A stretch of DNA of 41,857 bases, taken from positions 1-41,857 of the forward strand of contig JAIPJX010000027.1 of assembly GCA_021733945.1 (NCBI GenBank), given 5' to 3'. A model generated the notes under the pieces. That model was not told the origin of the DNA. It ran no database searches and saw only the letters and a list, made by a program, of their open reading frames with translations. This document shows, one piece after another, positions 1-7,304 of this stretch. Origin of the DNA: Verrucomicrobiota bacterium (GTDB lineage Bacteria > Verrucomicrobiota > Verrucomicrobiia > Limisphaerales > SIBE01). A program made the position numbers and the translations under genes. Positions within the stretch are counted from its first letter, which is position 1; each line of letters opens with the position of its first letter.

Positions 1-190
1 GGGCGAAGCGTCCCGCTGAGCCTGGGGGGGATTTGGATCACGGGTGGCCAAGCGGCTCAGCGGGGACGCTTCGCCCTACCACCGTTGCGTTGGTGGGGGA
101 GGTGGCGCGAACCGTCCCGGTGAGCGTTTGCTGAGGCTTGGATCCGCGCCCCCCGCGGCTCAGCGGGGACGCTTCGCCCTACCACCGTTG
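1..190. repeat. Two tandem hairpin-forming intergenic repeat units
   Basis: Positions 52-87 and 155-190 are identical 36-bp copies that begin gcggctcagcggggacgc and end ccaccgttg. Each copy is the right arm of an inverted repeat. The left arm of the first unit is at 1-21 (gggcgaagcgtcccgctgagc), which is nearly the reverse complement of the right arm. The left arm of the second unit, around 104-126, is more degenerate. The result is two imperfect stem-loops of about 75-80 bp in tandem, ending seven bases past the stop codon of the minus-strand beta-propeller gene. This looks like a REP/PIN-type extragenic palindrome. A role as transcript end or mRNA stabiliser is inference only. The window starts inside the array, so more units may lie to the left. 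Confidence 0.75.
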
Positions 191-197
191 GGCTTTC

Positions 198-1490
198 TTA
201 CTCGGCGCTGACGCAGAACAGATGGGATTCGCCGCGAATCAGGAGGTGATTCGAAACGGGAACCGGGGATGCGATGACGCGTTCGCCCATCTGGTTTTCT
301 GCGAGCAGCTCAAATTCCCCCTCGATTTTGGCGACGAATACGGTGCCGTCTTCGCGGGCGGCGTAAAGTTTGCCATCCGCCAGCGTGGGAGAGGAATAGA
401 AATTGAATCGGGCTTTGGGGAAAGCATCGGTCCAGAGGGGCTCGCCGGTCGCCGGGTCGATGCACGAGATCTGTCCTCGGTCGCCCAGGATGTAGACCAG
501 ACCCTTGTAGACTGCGGGAGTGGGGACGAATGACCCGATGTCCTCGCGTTTCCAGACTCGGTGTGTGGAGGTGACATCTCCGGCGCCTCCGAGCTTGATG
601 CCGTGCAGGCGGGGTTGACCGCGATCGGCCCTGCCGAAACAAACCACGGCGGTGTTGCCGGCGACGACCGGGGATGAAACGGCAGGCCAGAGGGCTGTGG
701 ATTGGGGGTTAAAATCTCCGCAGGACCAGAGCACCGCTCCGTTTGTGGCGTCGTGTGCGGTGAGTTGGGCGGCGCCCCAGACCAATACCGCTTCCCTGCC
801 GTCGTGTTGAATGACCGCCGGGGTGTTGTAGCCGTGATCCACTTCCGTGGGGACTTCAAAGTTTCGCGGCACACGCCAGCTCAGTTTGCCGGTCTTCTTG
901 TCGAATGCCGCGACCCACGAATCGCCACCGTGCATTCGCGCCATGATGACGTGGTTTTGTGTCAGGACGGGCGATGTGCCGAAGTCCCAGAAAAGATCGT
1001 CCGCGCCATACTGTTCAATCAGGTTCATGCGCCACCGGATGCTGCCGTCCAACTCAACGGCAGCGAAGGTACCGCTTTTGAAATAGACAAACAGAGCGGT
1101 TCCGTCGGTGACCGGGGACGGATTGCTGCCGGAACCGTTCTGGTGTTTTCCGGCGATTTCGGTTCCCAGGGTCGCTTGCCAGAGGGGTTTTCCGGCCCAG
1201 TTGAAGGCCATGACGGCATCAAAGCCACTGATGGGAACCGTCAGATAAATCTGCTTGTCCCAAACCACGGGAGTGGAACAGCCTTTACCCGGGAGTTTGG
1301 TTTTCCAGAGTACTTTGTCGGCGCTCCACTGGGAGGGATAAGATCCGTCCGGGGTGCTCCCGTTGTTTTCGGGGCCGCGCCAGCCTGGCCAAGAGGCTTC
1401 GCCTGCGGAGGTGGTTCGGATCGTCCAGGGTTGCAGCAGCAGGCAGGTCAAGGCACCCAACGCGAAGGATCGAAATGGGAAAGTCTTCAT
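198..1490 (-). CDS. Exported PQQ-like beta-propeller repeat protein
   Basis: The product is about 430 residues and is predicted to be exported. It starts MKTFPFRSFALGALTCLLLQ, a signal peptide with a basic start and a hydrophobic core, followed by a likely cleavage near TTSAGEA. The mature part opens with WPGWRGPENNG, the usual start of the 'PQQ-binding-like beta-propeller' proteins common in Verrucomicrobia and Planctomycetes. Several blades then carry the A-x-D-x-x-T-G-x-x-x-W signature (AFDKKTGKLSW, AHDATNGAVLW, CIDPATGEPLW). The family has a blade fold but often does not bind PQQ; no dehydrogenase partner or catalytic motif is visible, so the function is unknown. The reading frame stays open far upstream, but the signal peptide decides the start. 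No good ribosome binding site is visible. It is divergent from the polysaccharide operon. Confidence 0.85.
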   Translation of the reverse strand: MKTFPFRSFALGALTCLLLQPWTIRTTSAGEASWPGWRGPENNGSTPDGSYPSQWSADKVLWKTKLPGKGCSTPVVWDKQIYLTVPISGFDAVMAFNWAGKPLWQATLGTEIAGKHQNGSGSNPSPVTDGTALFVYFKSGTFAAVELDGSIRWRMNLIEQYGADDLFWDFGTSPVLTQNHVIMARMHGGDSWVAAFDKKTGKLSWRVPRNFEVPTEVDHGYNTPAVIQHDGREAVLVWGAAQLTAHDATNGAVLWSCGDFNPQSTALWPAVSSPVVAGNTAVVCFGRADRGQPRLHGIKLGGAGDVTSTHRVWKREDIGSFVPTPAVYKGLVYILGDRGQISCIDPATGEPLWTDAFPKARFNFYSSPTLADGKLYAAREDGTVFVAKIEGEFELLAENQMGERVIASPVPVSNHLLIRGESHLFCVSAE

Positions 1491-1609
1491 TTGAAAAAGG
1501 AGAACACAAATTTTCAGGATGACAAGTCGAAGTGAATCGTTCGGAGGCGGGCGGAGCGGCATCCACGGCCGATGCCAAAATGAGAATCGCTGCCGGGTCT
1601 TCCCTTGGC

Positions 1610-1639
1610 TTGACGGAACGGGGGATGGGCACCTAGGGT
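1610..1639 (+). promoter_or_regulatory. Candidate sigma-70 promoter for the polysaccharide operon
   Basis: In the divergent gap upstream of the E1-alpha gene, TTGACG at 1610-1615 is followed after 18 bases by TAGGGT at 1634-1639. The -35 is good and the -10 poor. It would give a leader of about 75 bases before the ATG at 1722. This is seen by eye only, and sigma-70 consensus rules may not transfer fully to this phylum. Confidence 0.25.
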
Positions 1640-1721
1640 AGCGCGCTATTCTTGGTGCTGGATGTGTGGTTTCCGGATGGCCGAATTCTCCTTTTTCCCG
1701 AGCACCGAGCGAAAAACAGCC

Positions 1722-2657
1722 ATGTACGAAAGAATTTACAGATCGTTGTATCGAATCCGGCGGGTGGAGGAGAGGATTGCCGAAGTGTATCCCACCGACA
1801 CGATCAAGAGCCCGGTGCACTTGTCGATCGGTCAGGAGGCCGTCTCCGTGGGCGTCTGCGAGGCGTTGCGGCCGCAGGACGTTGTGTTTGGCACCTATCG
1901 GAGCCATGCCTTGTTCCTTGCAAAAGGAGGGGATCTCAAGGCAATGATCGCCGAGCTTTACGGGAAGGTAACGGGTGTGGCGCGGGGCAAGGGGGGGTCC
2001 ATGCACATGATCGACCTGAAGGCCGGGGTCATGGGGACGTCCGCCGTGGTGGGCACCACGGTTCCCAATGCCGTGGGATATGCGTATGCGGTGAAATACC
2101 GGCGTGAGAACCGGCTGGTGGTGAGTTTCCTCGGGGACGGCGGTGTCGATGAAGGGGTGTTCGCCGAGAGTCTGAACTTCGCCGCACTGAAGAAGCTGCC
2201 GATTATTTTCATCTGCGAAAACAACGGGTACGCCATTCACACCCACCAGCGGCTGCGGCATCCGGCGCTGAACATCTGTGATCGGGCCGCCGTGTACGGC
2301 ATTCCCACGGAACGAATCGAGAACAACGAGACGTTGCGGATTCATGAGCGGGTCAAGAGTGCGGTGGACGCGATTGAGAACGGAGGGCAGGGCCCGTATT
2401 TCTTCGAGTGCATGACGTATCGATGGAAGGAGCATGTGGGACCGAACGAGGATTACCAACTGGGCTATCGTTCCCGGGAGGAAGCTGAGCCGTGGATGCG
2501 AAACGATCAGGTGGGTGTGCTCGGTGCGTTGGTGGAGGAATCGGCGCGGAAATCGATCGAGCAGGCGGTGGACGCGGAGATTGCCGAGGCGTTTGCCCTG
2601 GCTGAATCGGATCCGTTTCCTGCGGCGTCCGAGTTGATGGCGGATGTGTATAAATAG
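1722..2657 (+). CDS. Thiamine-diphosphate-dependent dehydrogenase E1-type alpha subunit
   Basis: This 311-residue protein belongs to the E1-alpha family of 2-oxoacid dehydrogenases. The ThDP/Mg binding motif is visible as GDGGVDEG from residue 138 and ends in ENNGYAIH with N167. The region TYRWKEHVGPNED near residue 230 matches the conserved loop that contacts ThDP phosphate. The ATG at 1722 (MYERIYRSLYRIRR) is chosen because homology begins there; an in-frame ATG at 1677 and one at 1662 would add residues unlike the family. The beta subunit follows eight bases downstream. No E2 or lipoamide dehydrogenase gene is nearby, and all following genes concern sugars. A role in transferring a two-carbon unit to a keto sugar is therefore more likely than a central-metabolism complex. 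That is inference, with avilamycin AviB1/AviB2 as the precedent. Confidence 0.88.
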   Translation: MYERIYRSLYRIRRVEERIAEVYPTDTIKSPVHLSIGQEAVSVGVCEALRPQDVVFGTYRSHALFLAKGGDLKAMIAELYGKVTGVARGKGGSMHMIDLKAGVMGTSAVVGTTVPNAVGYAYAVKYRRENRLVVSFLGDGGVDEGVFAESLNFAALKKLPIIFICENNGYAIHTHQRLRHPALNICDRAAVYGIPTERIENNETLRIHERVKSAVDAIENGGQGPYFFECMTYRWKEHVGPNEDYQLGYRSREEAEPWMRNDQVGVLGALVEESARKSIEQAVDAEIAEAFALAESDPFPAASELMADVYK

Positions 2658-2665
2658 GGGGAACC

Positions 2666-3712
2666 ATGGAACGGATCATACAATACACGGAAGCCCTGCG
2701 AGAAGCGGCGGATCAGGAGATGGAGCGGGATGCGTCGGTGCTGGTTTTTGGACTGGACGTGGACGATCCCAAGGCGATTCAGGGGACGACACGGGGGTTG
2801 CTCGAGAGATACGGCGCCGAACGGGTGTTTGGCACTCCGTTGTCCGAAGACGCCATGACCGGTGCTGCGATCGGAATGGCGCTGGCGGGGTTGCGTCCGG
2901 TGCATGTGCACATCCGGATGGATTTTCTGATGCTGGCGATGAACCAGCTGGTGAACGTGGCGGCCAAGAGCCGTTATATGTTTGGGGGTGCGGTGCATGT
3001 GCCCATGGTGGTGAGATCGATGATCGGCAAGAGCTGGGGGCAGGGCGCGCAGCATTCGCAGGGGCTTTATTCGTTTTTCATGCATGTGCCGGGTTTGAAG
3101 GTGGTGGCACCGACGACGCCGTATGATGCCAAGGGCTGTCTGATCGCGGCGATTCGCGATGACAATCCGGTGATGTTTGTGGAGCACCGGATTCTGCATT
3201 TTCAGAAGGGCCCGGTGCCGGAGGCCCCGTACAGCGTGCCGCCCGGCAAGGCCCGGGTGACGGCCAAGGGCGATGATATCACGCTGGTGGGTATTTCGTA
3301 CATGCAGGTGGAATGCCAGCGGGCGCATCATTATCTGGCGGGGGAGGAGATTGGCGCGGAGGTGATTGATCCGATCTGGCTGAGTCCGCTGGATATCGAC
3401 ACCATAGTTGATTCGGTCCGCAGGACGGGTCGGTTGCTGGTGGTGGACAATGGCTGGAGCACCTGCGGGGCTTCCGCGGAGATCATTGCCCAGGTGATGG
3501 AACAGCTCCAGGGCGAGCGCGAAGTCCGTGTGAAACGAATGGGTTTTGCTCCGGTGACCTGTCCCACGACACCGAATCTGGAGGATGCGTATTACCCGAA
3601 CGCACGGACGATTGCCGCGGCGGCTTACTGGATGGTGAGGGCGTCCGGAGCTTCGTGGATGCCGGAGGAGCGGAAGGATCTGCAGTCGATTGAATTTAAG
3701 GGGCCGTTTTAA
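2666..3712 (+). CDS. Thiamine-diphosphate-dependent dehydrogenase E1-type beta subunit
   Basis: This 348-residue protein is the partner of the preceding alpha subunit. It has the transketolase pyrimidine-binding fold at the N-terminus (FGTPLSEDAMTGAAIGMALA, with the conserved glutamate that activates ThDP in this segment), the loop GKSWGQGAQHSQGLYSFF, and the helix VVAPTTPYDAKG. The C-terminal transketolase domain runs from about residue 200 (DDITLVGISYM). Length and motif order match pyruvate and branched-chain E1-beta. The start is supported by aggggg just upstream of ATG. It ends one base before the aminotransferase-fold gene, so translation is probably coupled. The substrate cannot be read from the sequence. 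Confidence 0.88.
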   Translation: MERIIQYTEALREAADQEMERDASVLVFGLDVDDPKAIQGTTRGLLERYGAERVFGTPLSEDAMTGAAIGMALAGLRPVHVHIRMDFLMLAMNQLVNVAAKSRYMFGGAVHVPMVVRSMIGKSWGQGAQHSQGLYSFFMHVPGLKVVAPTTPYDAKGCLIAAIRDDNPVMFVEHRILHFQKGPVPEAPYSVPPGKARVTAKGDDITLVGISYMQVECQRAHHYLAGEEIGAEVIDPIWLSPLDIDTIVDSVRRTGRLLVVDNGWSTCGASAEIIAQVMEQLQGEREVRVKRMGFAPVTCPTTPNLEDAYYPNARTIAAAAYWMVRASGASWMPEERKDLQSIEFKGPF

Positions 3713-3713
3713 G

Positions 3714-4910
3714 ATGTCTACCGTGAGCCCTAGTCTGGACCTGGATTGGCCGTTGATGCGAAACAACATCACGCGGTCCGATCTGGACGCCGTGATCGGG
3801 TTTCTGCAGCAGGATGACCCGATTCTGACTCAGAGCGCGCAGGTGCGTGCGTTTGAGCAGGAGTGGTCCGATTGGTTGGGGGTGAAACACAGTGTGTTTG
3901 TTAATTCGGGAGCTTCGGCAAATCTCCTGACGATGGCGGCCTGGCGGGAGTTGCACGGCGGCGGGGAGATCATCGTTCCGACGTTGACATGGGTGTCCGA
4001 TATCGCGTCGGTGCTGCAATGGGGGTTTCAGCCGGTGTTTGTCGACATTGATCCGCAGACACTCTGCATGGACAACAAGGAGGTGTTGATCAAGCTGACA
4101 TCGGAGACCCGGGCGGTGTTCCTGACGCATGTGCTTGGGTACAACGGGTTGACGCAGGAATTGATGGATGAATTGAAGGAGCGGAACATTCCGTTGATTG
4201 AGGATGTGTGCGAGGCGCATGGAGCGACCTGGAACGGGCGGAAGCTGGGGACCTATGGCCATGTTTCAAACTTCTCGTTCTACTATGCCCATCACATGAG
4301 CACGATCGAGGGGGGGATGATTTCCACCAACGACACGGGGTTGTATGAGACGGTGAGGATGTTTCGATCGCACGGCATGGTGCGGGAGTCGGACTCCGAA
4401 TCGGTGAAACGGACTTACAGCGAGAAATACCCCGACCTGAACCCGGACTTTATTTTTGCGTTTCCGGCCTACAACGTTCGCAGCACCGAGATCAATGCGG
4501 TGATGGGGCGGGAACAGTTGAGGCGGCTGGACGCGAACAATGCGATTCGGACCGAGAATCTGAAGCTGTTTCTGAAGCATCTGGATCCGGAGCGTTACCG
4601 GACGGATTTCCGGGTGGAGGGGAGCTGCAATTACGCGTTCACACTGGTGATGCGGGAGGCGGATCCCGAGTTTCGGGATCGCCTGGAACTGGCGTTGAGG
4701 GCTGCGAAAGTGGAGTTTCGCCGGGGAACGGCTGGTGGCGGCAACCAGCTCCGGCAGCCGTATGCCAGGAAACGCGTTGGGGACCGGGAATTTGAGAACT
4801 ATCCGCAGGTGGATCATGTGCATTTTTACGGCTACTATATCGGGAATTATCCGGACCTGGATTCCCGGAAGATCGTGCGGTTGTGCGAGCTGTTGAACGG
4901 TTTAAAATGA
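3714..4910 (+). CDS. DegT/DnrJ/EryC1-fold sugar enzyme with His in place of the PLP lysine (ColD-like 3-dehydratase)
   Basis: This 398-residue protein has the fold-type I aminotransferase sequence of the DegT/DnrJ/EryC1/StrS family: VFVNSGASANLLTM near residue 65, VPTLTWVSDIASV, and LIEDVCEAHGA, with the aspartate that holds the PLP ring nitrogen. Where sugar aminotransferases carry the Schiff-base lysine (S-x-x-x-x-K ... EGG) this protein reads YYAHHMSTIEGG, with H193 at the lysine position. That replacement defines the PLP/PMP-dependent 3-dehydratases, such as ColD (GDP-4-keto-6-deoxy-mannose, colitose pathway) and the CDP-sugar enzyme E1. It should therefore remove the C-3 hydroxyl of a 4-keto sugar rather than install an amino group. 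The ATG at 3714 has AAGGGG upstream at good spacing; an earlier in-frame ATG at 3690 overlaps the previous gene. The substrate nucleotide sugar is unknown. Confidence 0.85.
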   Translation: MSTVSPSLDLDWPLMRNNITRSDLDAVIGFLQQDDPILTQSAQVRAFEQEWSDWLGVKHSVFVNSGASANLLTMAAWRELHGGGEIIVPTLTWVSDIASVLQWGFQPVFVDIDPQTLCMDNKEVLIKLTSETRAVFLTHVLGYNGLTQELMDELKERNIPLIEDVCEAHGATWNGRKLGTYGHVSNFSFYYAHHMSTIEGGMISTNDTGLYETVRMFRSHGMVRESDSESVKRTYSEKYPDLNPDFIFAFPAYNVRSTEINAVMGREQLRRLDANNAIRTENLKLFLKHLDPERYRTDFRVEGSCNYAFTLVMREADPEFRDRLELALRAAKVEFRRGTAGGGNQLRQPYARKRVGDREFENYPQVDHVHFYGYYIGNYPDLDSRKIVRLCELLNGLK

Positions 4911-4938
4911 GCGCGTGTTTGACAAACGGATTCTTCGA

Positions 4939-6474
4939 ATGAACCGACCGTTGGATGTTCTTTTTGTGCACGCCGACTCGGCGGCACAGGCGTATCAGGA
5001 TCTGAGCCGGACCTATTCAGCGATCGAGCCCCCCACCTGGTGCCTTCTGTTGGCGCAAAGTTGTCGGTCCAAGGGATACGGGGTTGCGATCCTGGATTGC
5101 GGTGCCGAAAGACTCACCCACGCGCAGGCGGCATCGCGGATCCTCGAGACGAAGGCGCGCGTGGTCTGTTTCGTGGTGTATGGCCAGAACCCGAATTCGG
5201 GCACGACCAACATGATCGGTGCCACGGCGTTGTGCCGGGAATTAAAACAGCTGGCTCCGGACGCGCTGACCTGCTTTGTGGGATCCCATGTGAGCGCATT
5301 GCCGCGGGAGGTTTTGGGGGATCCGGTGGTGGATCTGGTGCTGCTGAACGAGGGGGTGTACGCGCTGCACAACCTGCTTCAGACCGATTTGCAGAGTGGA
5401 TTGGACAAGGTGCGGGGCATCGGATTTAAGCGCGAAGGAGCGCTCGTGATCAACGCGCCGGAGCGGGTGGTGCCCCAGGATCGAATGGACATTGACCTCC
5501 CGGGATATGCCTGGGATCTGCTGCCGTATCGGGACAAGCCGCTGGATTTATACAGGGCGCATTTCTGGCATGCCGAGTTCAACCACGCGCTGCGCACGCC
5601 GTTTGCGGCGATCTATACCTCGCTGGGATGCACGTTCAAATGCGATTTCTGCATGATCAACATCCTCAATCGCGAGGATAACAGCGAGGGAGTGGTGTCC
5701 GCGAACTCGCCGAACATGAGGTTTTGGAGTCCGGAGTTCATGCTGGGTGAATTTGACAAGCTGGCGGGGCTGGGCGTGGAAACGATCCGGATTTCGGACG
5801 AAATGTTTTTCCTGAACAAGCGCTACTACGAACCCTTGCTGCGAGGGTTGGTGGATCGCGGGCATGGGTTCCGGATGTGGTCCTATTCCAGGATCGACAC
5901 GGTGCGGGCGCAGTATTTGGATTTGTTTAAGAAGGCGGGCATTGGCTGGCTGGCGTTGGGAGTTGAGGCGGCGAGCCAGGTGATCCGGCGGGAGGTCTCG
6001 AAGGGATCGTTCCAGGAGGTCAACATCCGCGAGGTGGCGAGGGTGATTCAGGAAAGCGGCATTCACATCATCTCCAACTACATTTTCGGGTTTCCAGACG
6101 ACACGATGGAGACGATGCAGCAAACGCTGAATCTGGCGCTGGAACTGAACACCGAGATGGCCAATCTCTATCCGTGCCAGGCGTTGCCGGGGAGTCCGCT
6201 GCATCGGACGGCGCAGGAGAACGGCTGGGAGCTGCCCGATTCGCACGCGGGTTATGCGTTTTTGTCGTATGAATCGCAGCCGTTGCCGACCAGACATTGC
6301 AGTTCGGCCGAAGTGCTGCGGTTCCGGGACGAAGCCTGGCAGAAATATTTCACCCATGAACCGTATTTGAATCTGGTGGAACGGAAGTTCGGTTTGGAAC
6401 AGCGGCGCAATGTCGAAGCCATGGCGTCGATCCGGTTGCGTCGAAAAATACTGGGGGACGCACCCGCCCCCTGA
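4939..6474 (+). CDS. B12-binding-domain radical SAM protein
   Basis: This is a 511-residue protein. The N-terminal 180 residues look like a cobalamin-binding Rossmann domain (LDVLFVHADS; PPTWCLLLAQSCRSKGYGVAILDCG; VVDLVLLNEGVYALHNLL), but no D-x-H-x-x-G motif is seen. The radical SAM core follows, with the cluster motif C231-TFK-C235-DF-C238 and downstream elements ISDEMFFLN, SRIDTV, ALGVEAAS and NYIFGFPDD. The family (BchE/P-methylase/hopanoid-type enzymes) performs methyl transfers, cyclisations and other radical chemistry. In this locus a modification of a sugar or lipid carrier is likely but unproven. The ATG at 4939 (MNRPLDVLFVH) is preferred over the GTG at 4915. It follows the ColD-like gene by 28 bases. 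Confidence 0.85.
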   Translation: MNRPLDVLFVHADSAAQAYQDLSRTYSAIEPPTWCLLLAQSCRSKGYGVAILDCGAERLTHAQAASRILETKARVVCFVVYGQNPNSGTTNMIGATALCRELKQLAPDALTCFVGSHVSALPREVLGDPVVDLVLLNEGVYALHNLLQTDLQSGLDKVRGIGFKREGALVINAPERVVPQDRMDIDLPGYAWDLLPYRDKPLDLYRAHFWHAEFNHALRTPFAAIYTSLGCTFKCDFCMINILNREDNSEGVVSANSPNMRFWSPEFMLGEFDKLAGLGVETIRISDEMFFLNKRYYEPLLRGLVDRGHGFRMWSYSRIDTVRAQYLDLFKKAGIGWLALGVEAASQVIRREVSKGSFQEVNIREVARVIQESGIHIISNYIFGFPDDTMETMQQTLNLALELNTEMANLYPCQALPGSPLHRTAQENGWELPDSHAGYAFLSYESQPLPTRHCSSAEVLRFRDEAWQKYFTHEPYLNLVERKFGLEQRRNVEAMASIRLRRKILGDAPAP

Positions 6475-6521
6475 TTCCACGTGCCGCCGACTGCTGTTCA
6501 TTGATTCACGACCCAATCCCG

Positions 6522-7304
6522 ATGCCCGATCTCAGCATCATCATTGTCTCCCACAACAAGCCGGTGCTTGTAAAAGAGGCGGTGCAAAGTGTCCTGAACC
6601 AGACCCACGCCGACTGGGAAGCCGTGTTGGTGGATAGCGGCGTGTTGCTGGAGCAGGGTTGCTTTGGATTTATTCAGGACCCGCGTTTCCGGGTGATTCC
6701 ATCGGGAGAAACGCGGGAACTTGCCGGGCGAAAGAACATGGCTTCCTGGTGTTTCAACCGGGTTCTCAATGAGGGATTGGTGAGCGGGGAACTGATTCTC
6801 TATTTGTGCGACGACGACCTGCTGTATCCGGAAGCTTTTGAGACATTGTGGCGGTTCTACACAGAGCACGGGCGTGAGCCCCAGGCGATGTATGCGTCGC
6901 AGGACATTGGAGTGCTGGAGCGCGACGGCACAACGCGGGTGATTGGCAAGAGGCTGGCGGACCGGCTTGCGGGAAAGGTGTGCAGGGGAAGCCGGTTGGA
7001 TTGCCGGGTCGATTACCTGCAGTTCTGTCATACGCGGCAGGTGCTGGCGAAGTTCCGCGAGGTGTATGGCACGGACCGGTTTCATTCGGAAGACAAGGAA
7101 GAAGCCAGTCATGCGGACGGCATTTTTATGGAGCAGATTGGTGCCCTGGTGCCGGTGCATCCCGTGCCGCAGGTGCTGAGTCTGAATCGCCGGACCCCGG
7201 ACAGTGCGAACCTGGTCTATTCGGACAATCGTTTGGGCCGTGGCATCAACCTGATCCGGGCCAAGCTGAAGGGGGCGGTGCGCCGATTGAAGGGCAAACG
7301 ATGA
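6522..7304 (+). CDS. Family 2 (GT-A) glycosyltransferase
   Basis: This 260-residue GT-A enzyme begins LSIIIVSHNKPVLVKEAVQS, the nucleotide-binding start of family 2 glycosyltransferases, and carries the metal-binding motif LYLCDDDLLYPE near residue 95. A basic tail (KLKGAVRRLKGKR) may touch the membrane. It would add a sugar to the lipid-linked oligosaccharide on the cytoplasmic face; donor and acceptor are unknown. The ATG at 6522 is chosen because the family homology begins right after it; the TTG at 6501 is less likely. Its stop overlaps the start of the next gene as ATGA at 7301-7304, so the two are probably co-translated. Confidence 0.87.
   Translation: MPDLSIIIVSHNKPVLVKEAVQSVLNQTHADWEAVLVDSGVLLEQGCFGFIQDPRFRVIPSGETRELAGRKNMASWCFNRVLNEGLVSGELILYLCDDDLLYPEAFETLWRFYTEHGREPQAMYASQDIGVLERDGTTRVIGKRLADRLAGKVCRGSRLDCRVDYLQFCHTRQVLAKFREVYGTDRFHSEDKEEASHADGIFMEQIGALVPVHPVPQVLSLNRRTPDSANLVYSDNRLGRGINLIRAKLKGAVRRLKGKR

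Noticed and set aside
198..2459. A 753-codon minus-strand frame running through the beta-propeller gene into the E1-alpha gene
   Set aside because: The part upstream of 1490 is antisense to E1-alpha and lacks protein character; the signal peptide at 1490 marks the real start.
3690..3713. Earlier ATG for the ColD-like gene overlapping the E1-beta gene
   Set aside because: The ATG at 3714 has a better-placed ribosome binding site and the first eight residues of the longer form have no family match.
2507..3772. Long minus-strand frame antisense to the E1-beta gene
   Set aside because: It is rich in His, Arg and Pro, as expected for the complement of a GC-rich gene, and E1-beta is unmistakable on the other strand.
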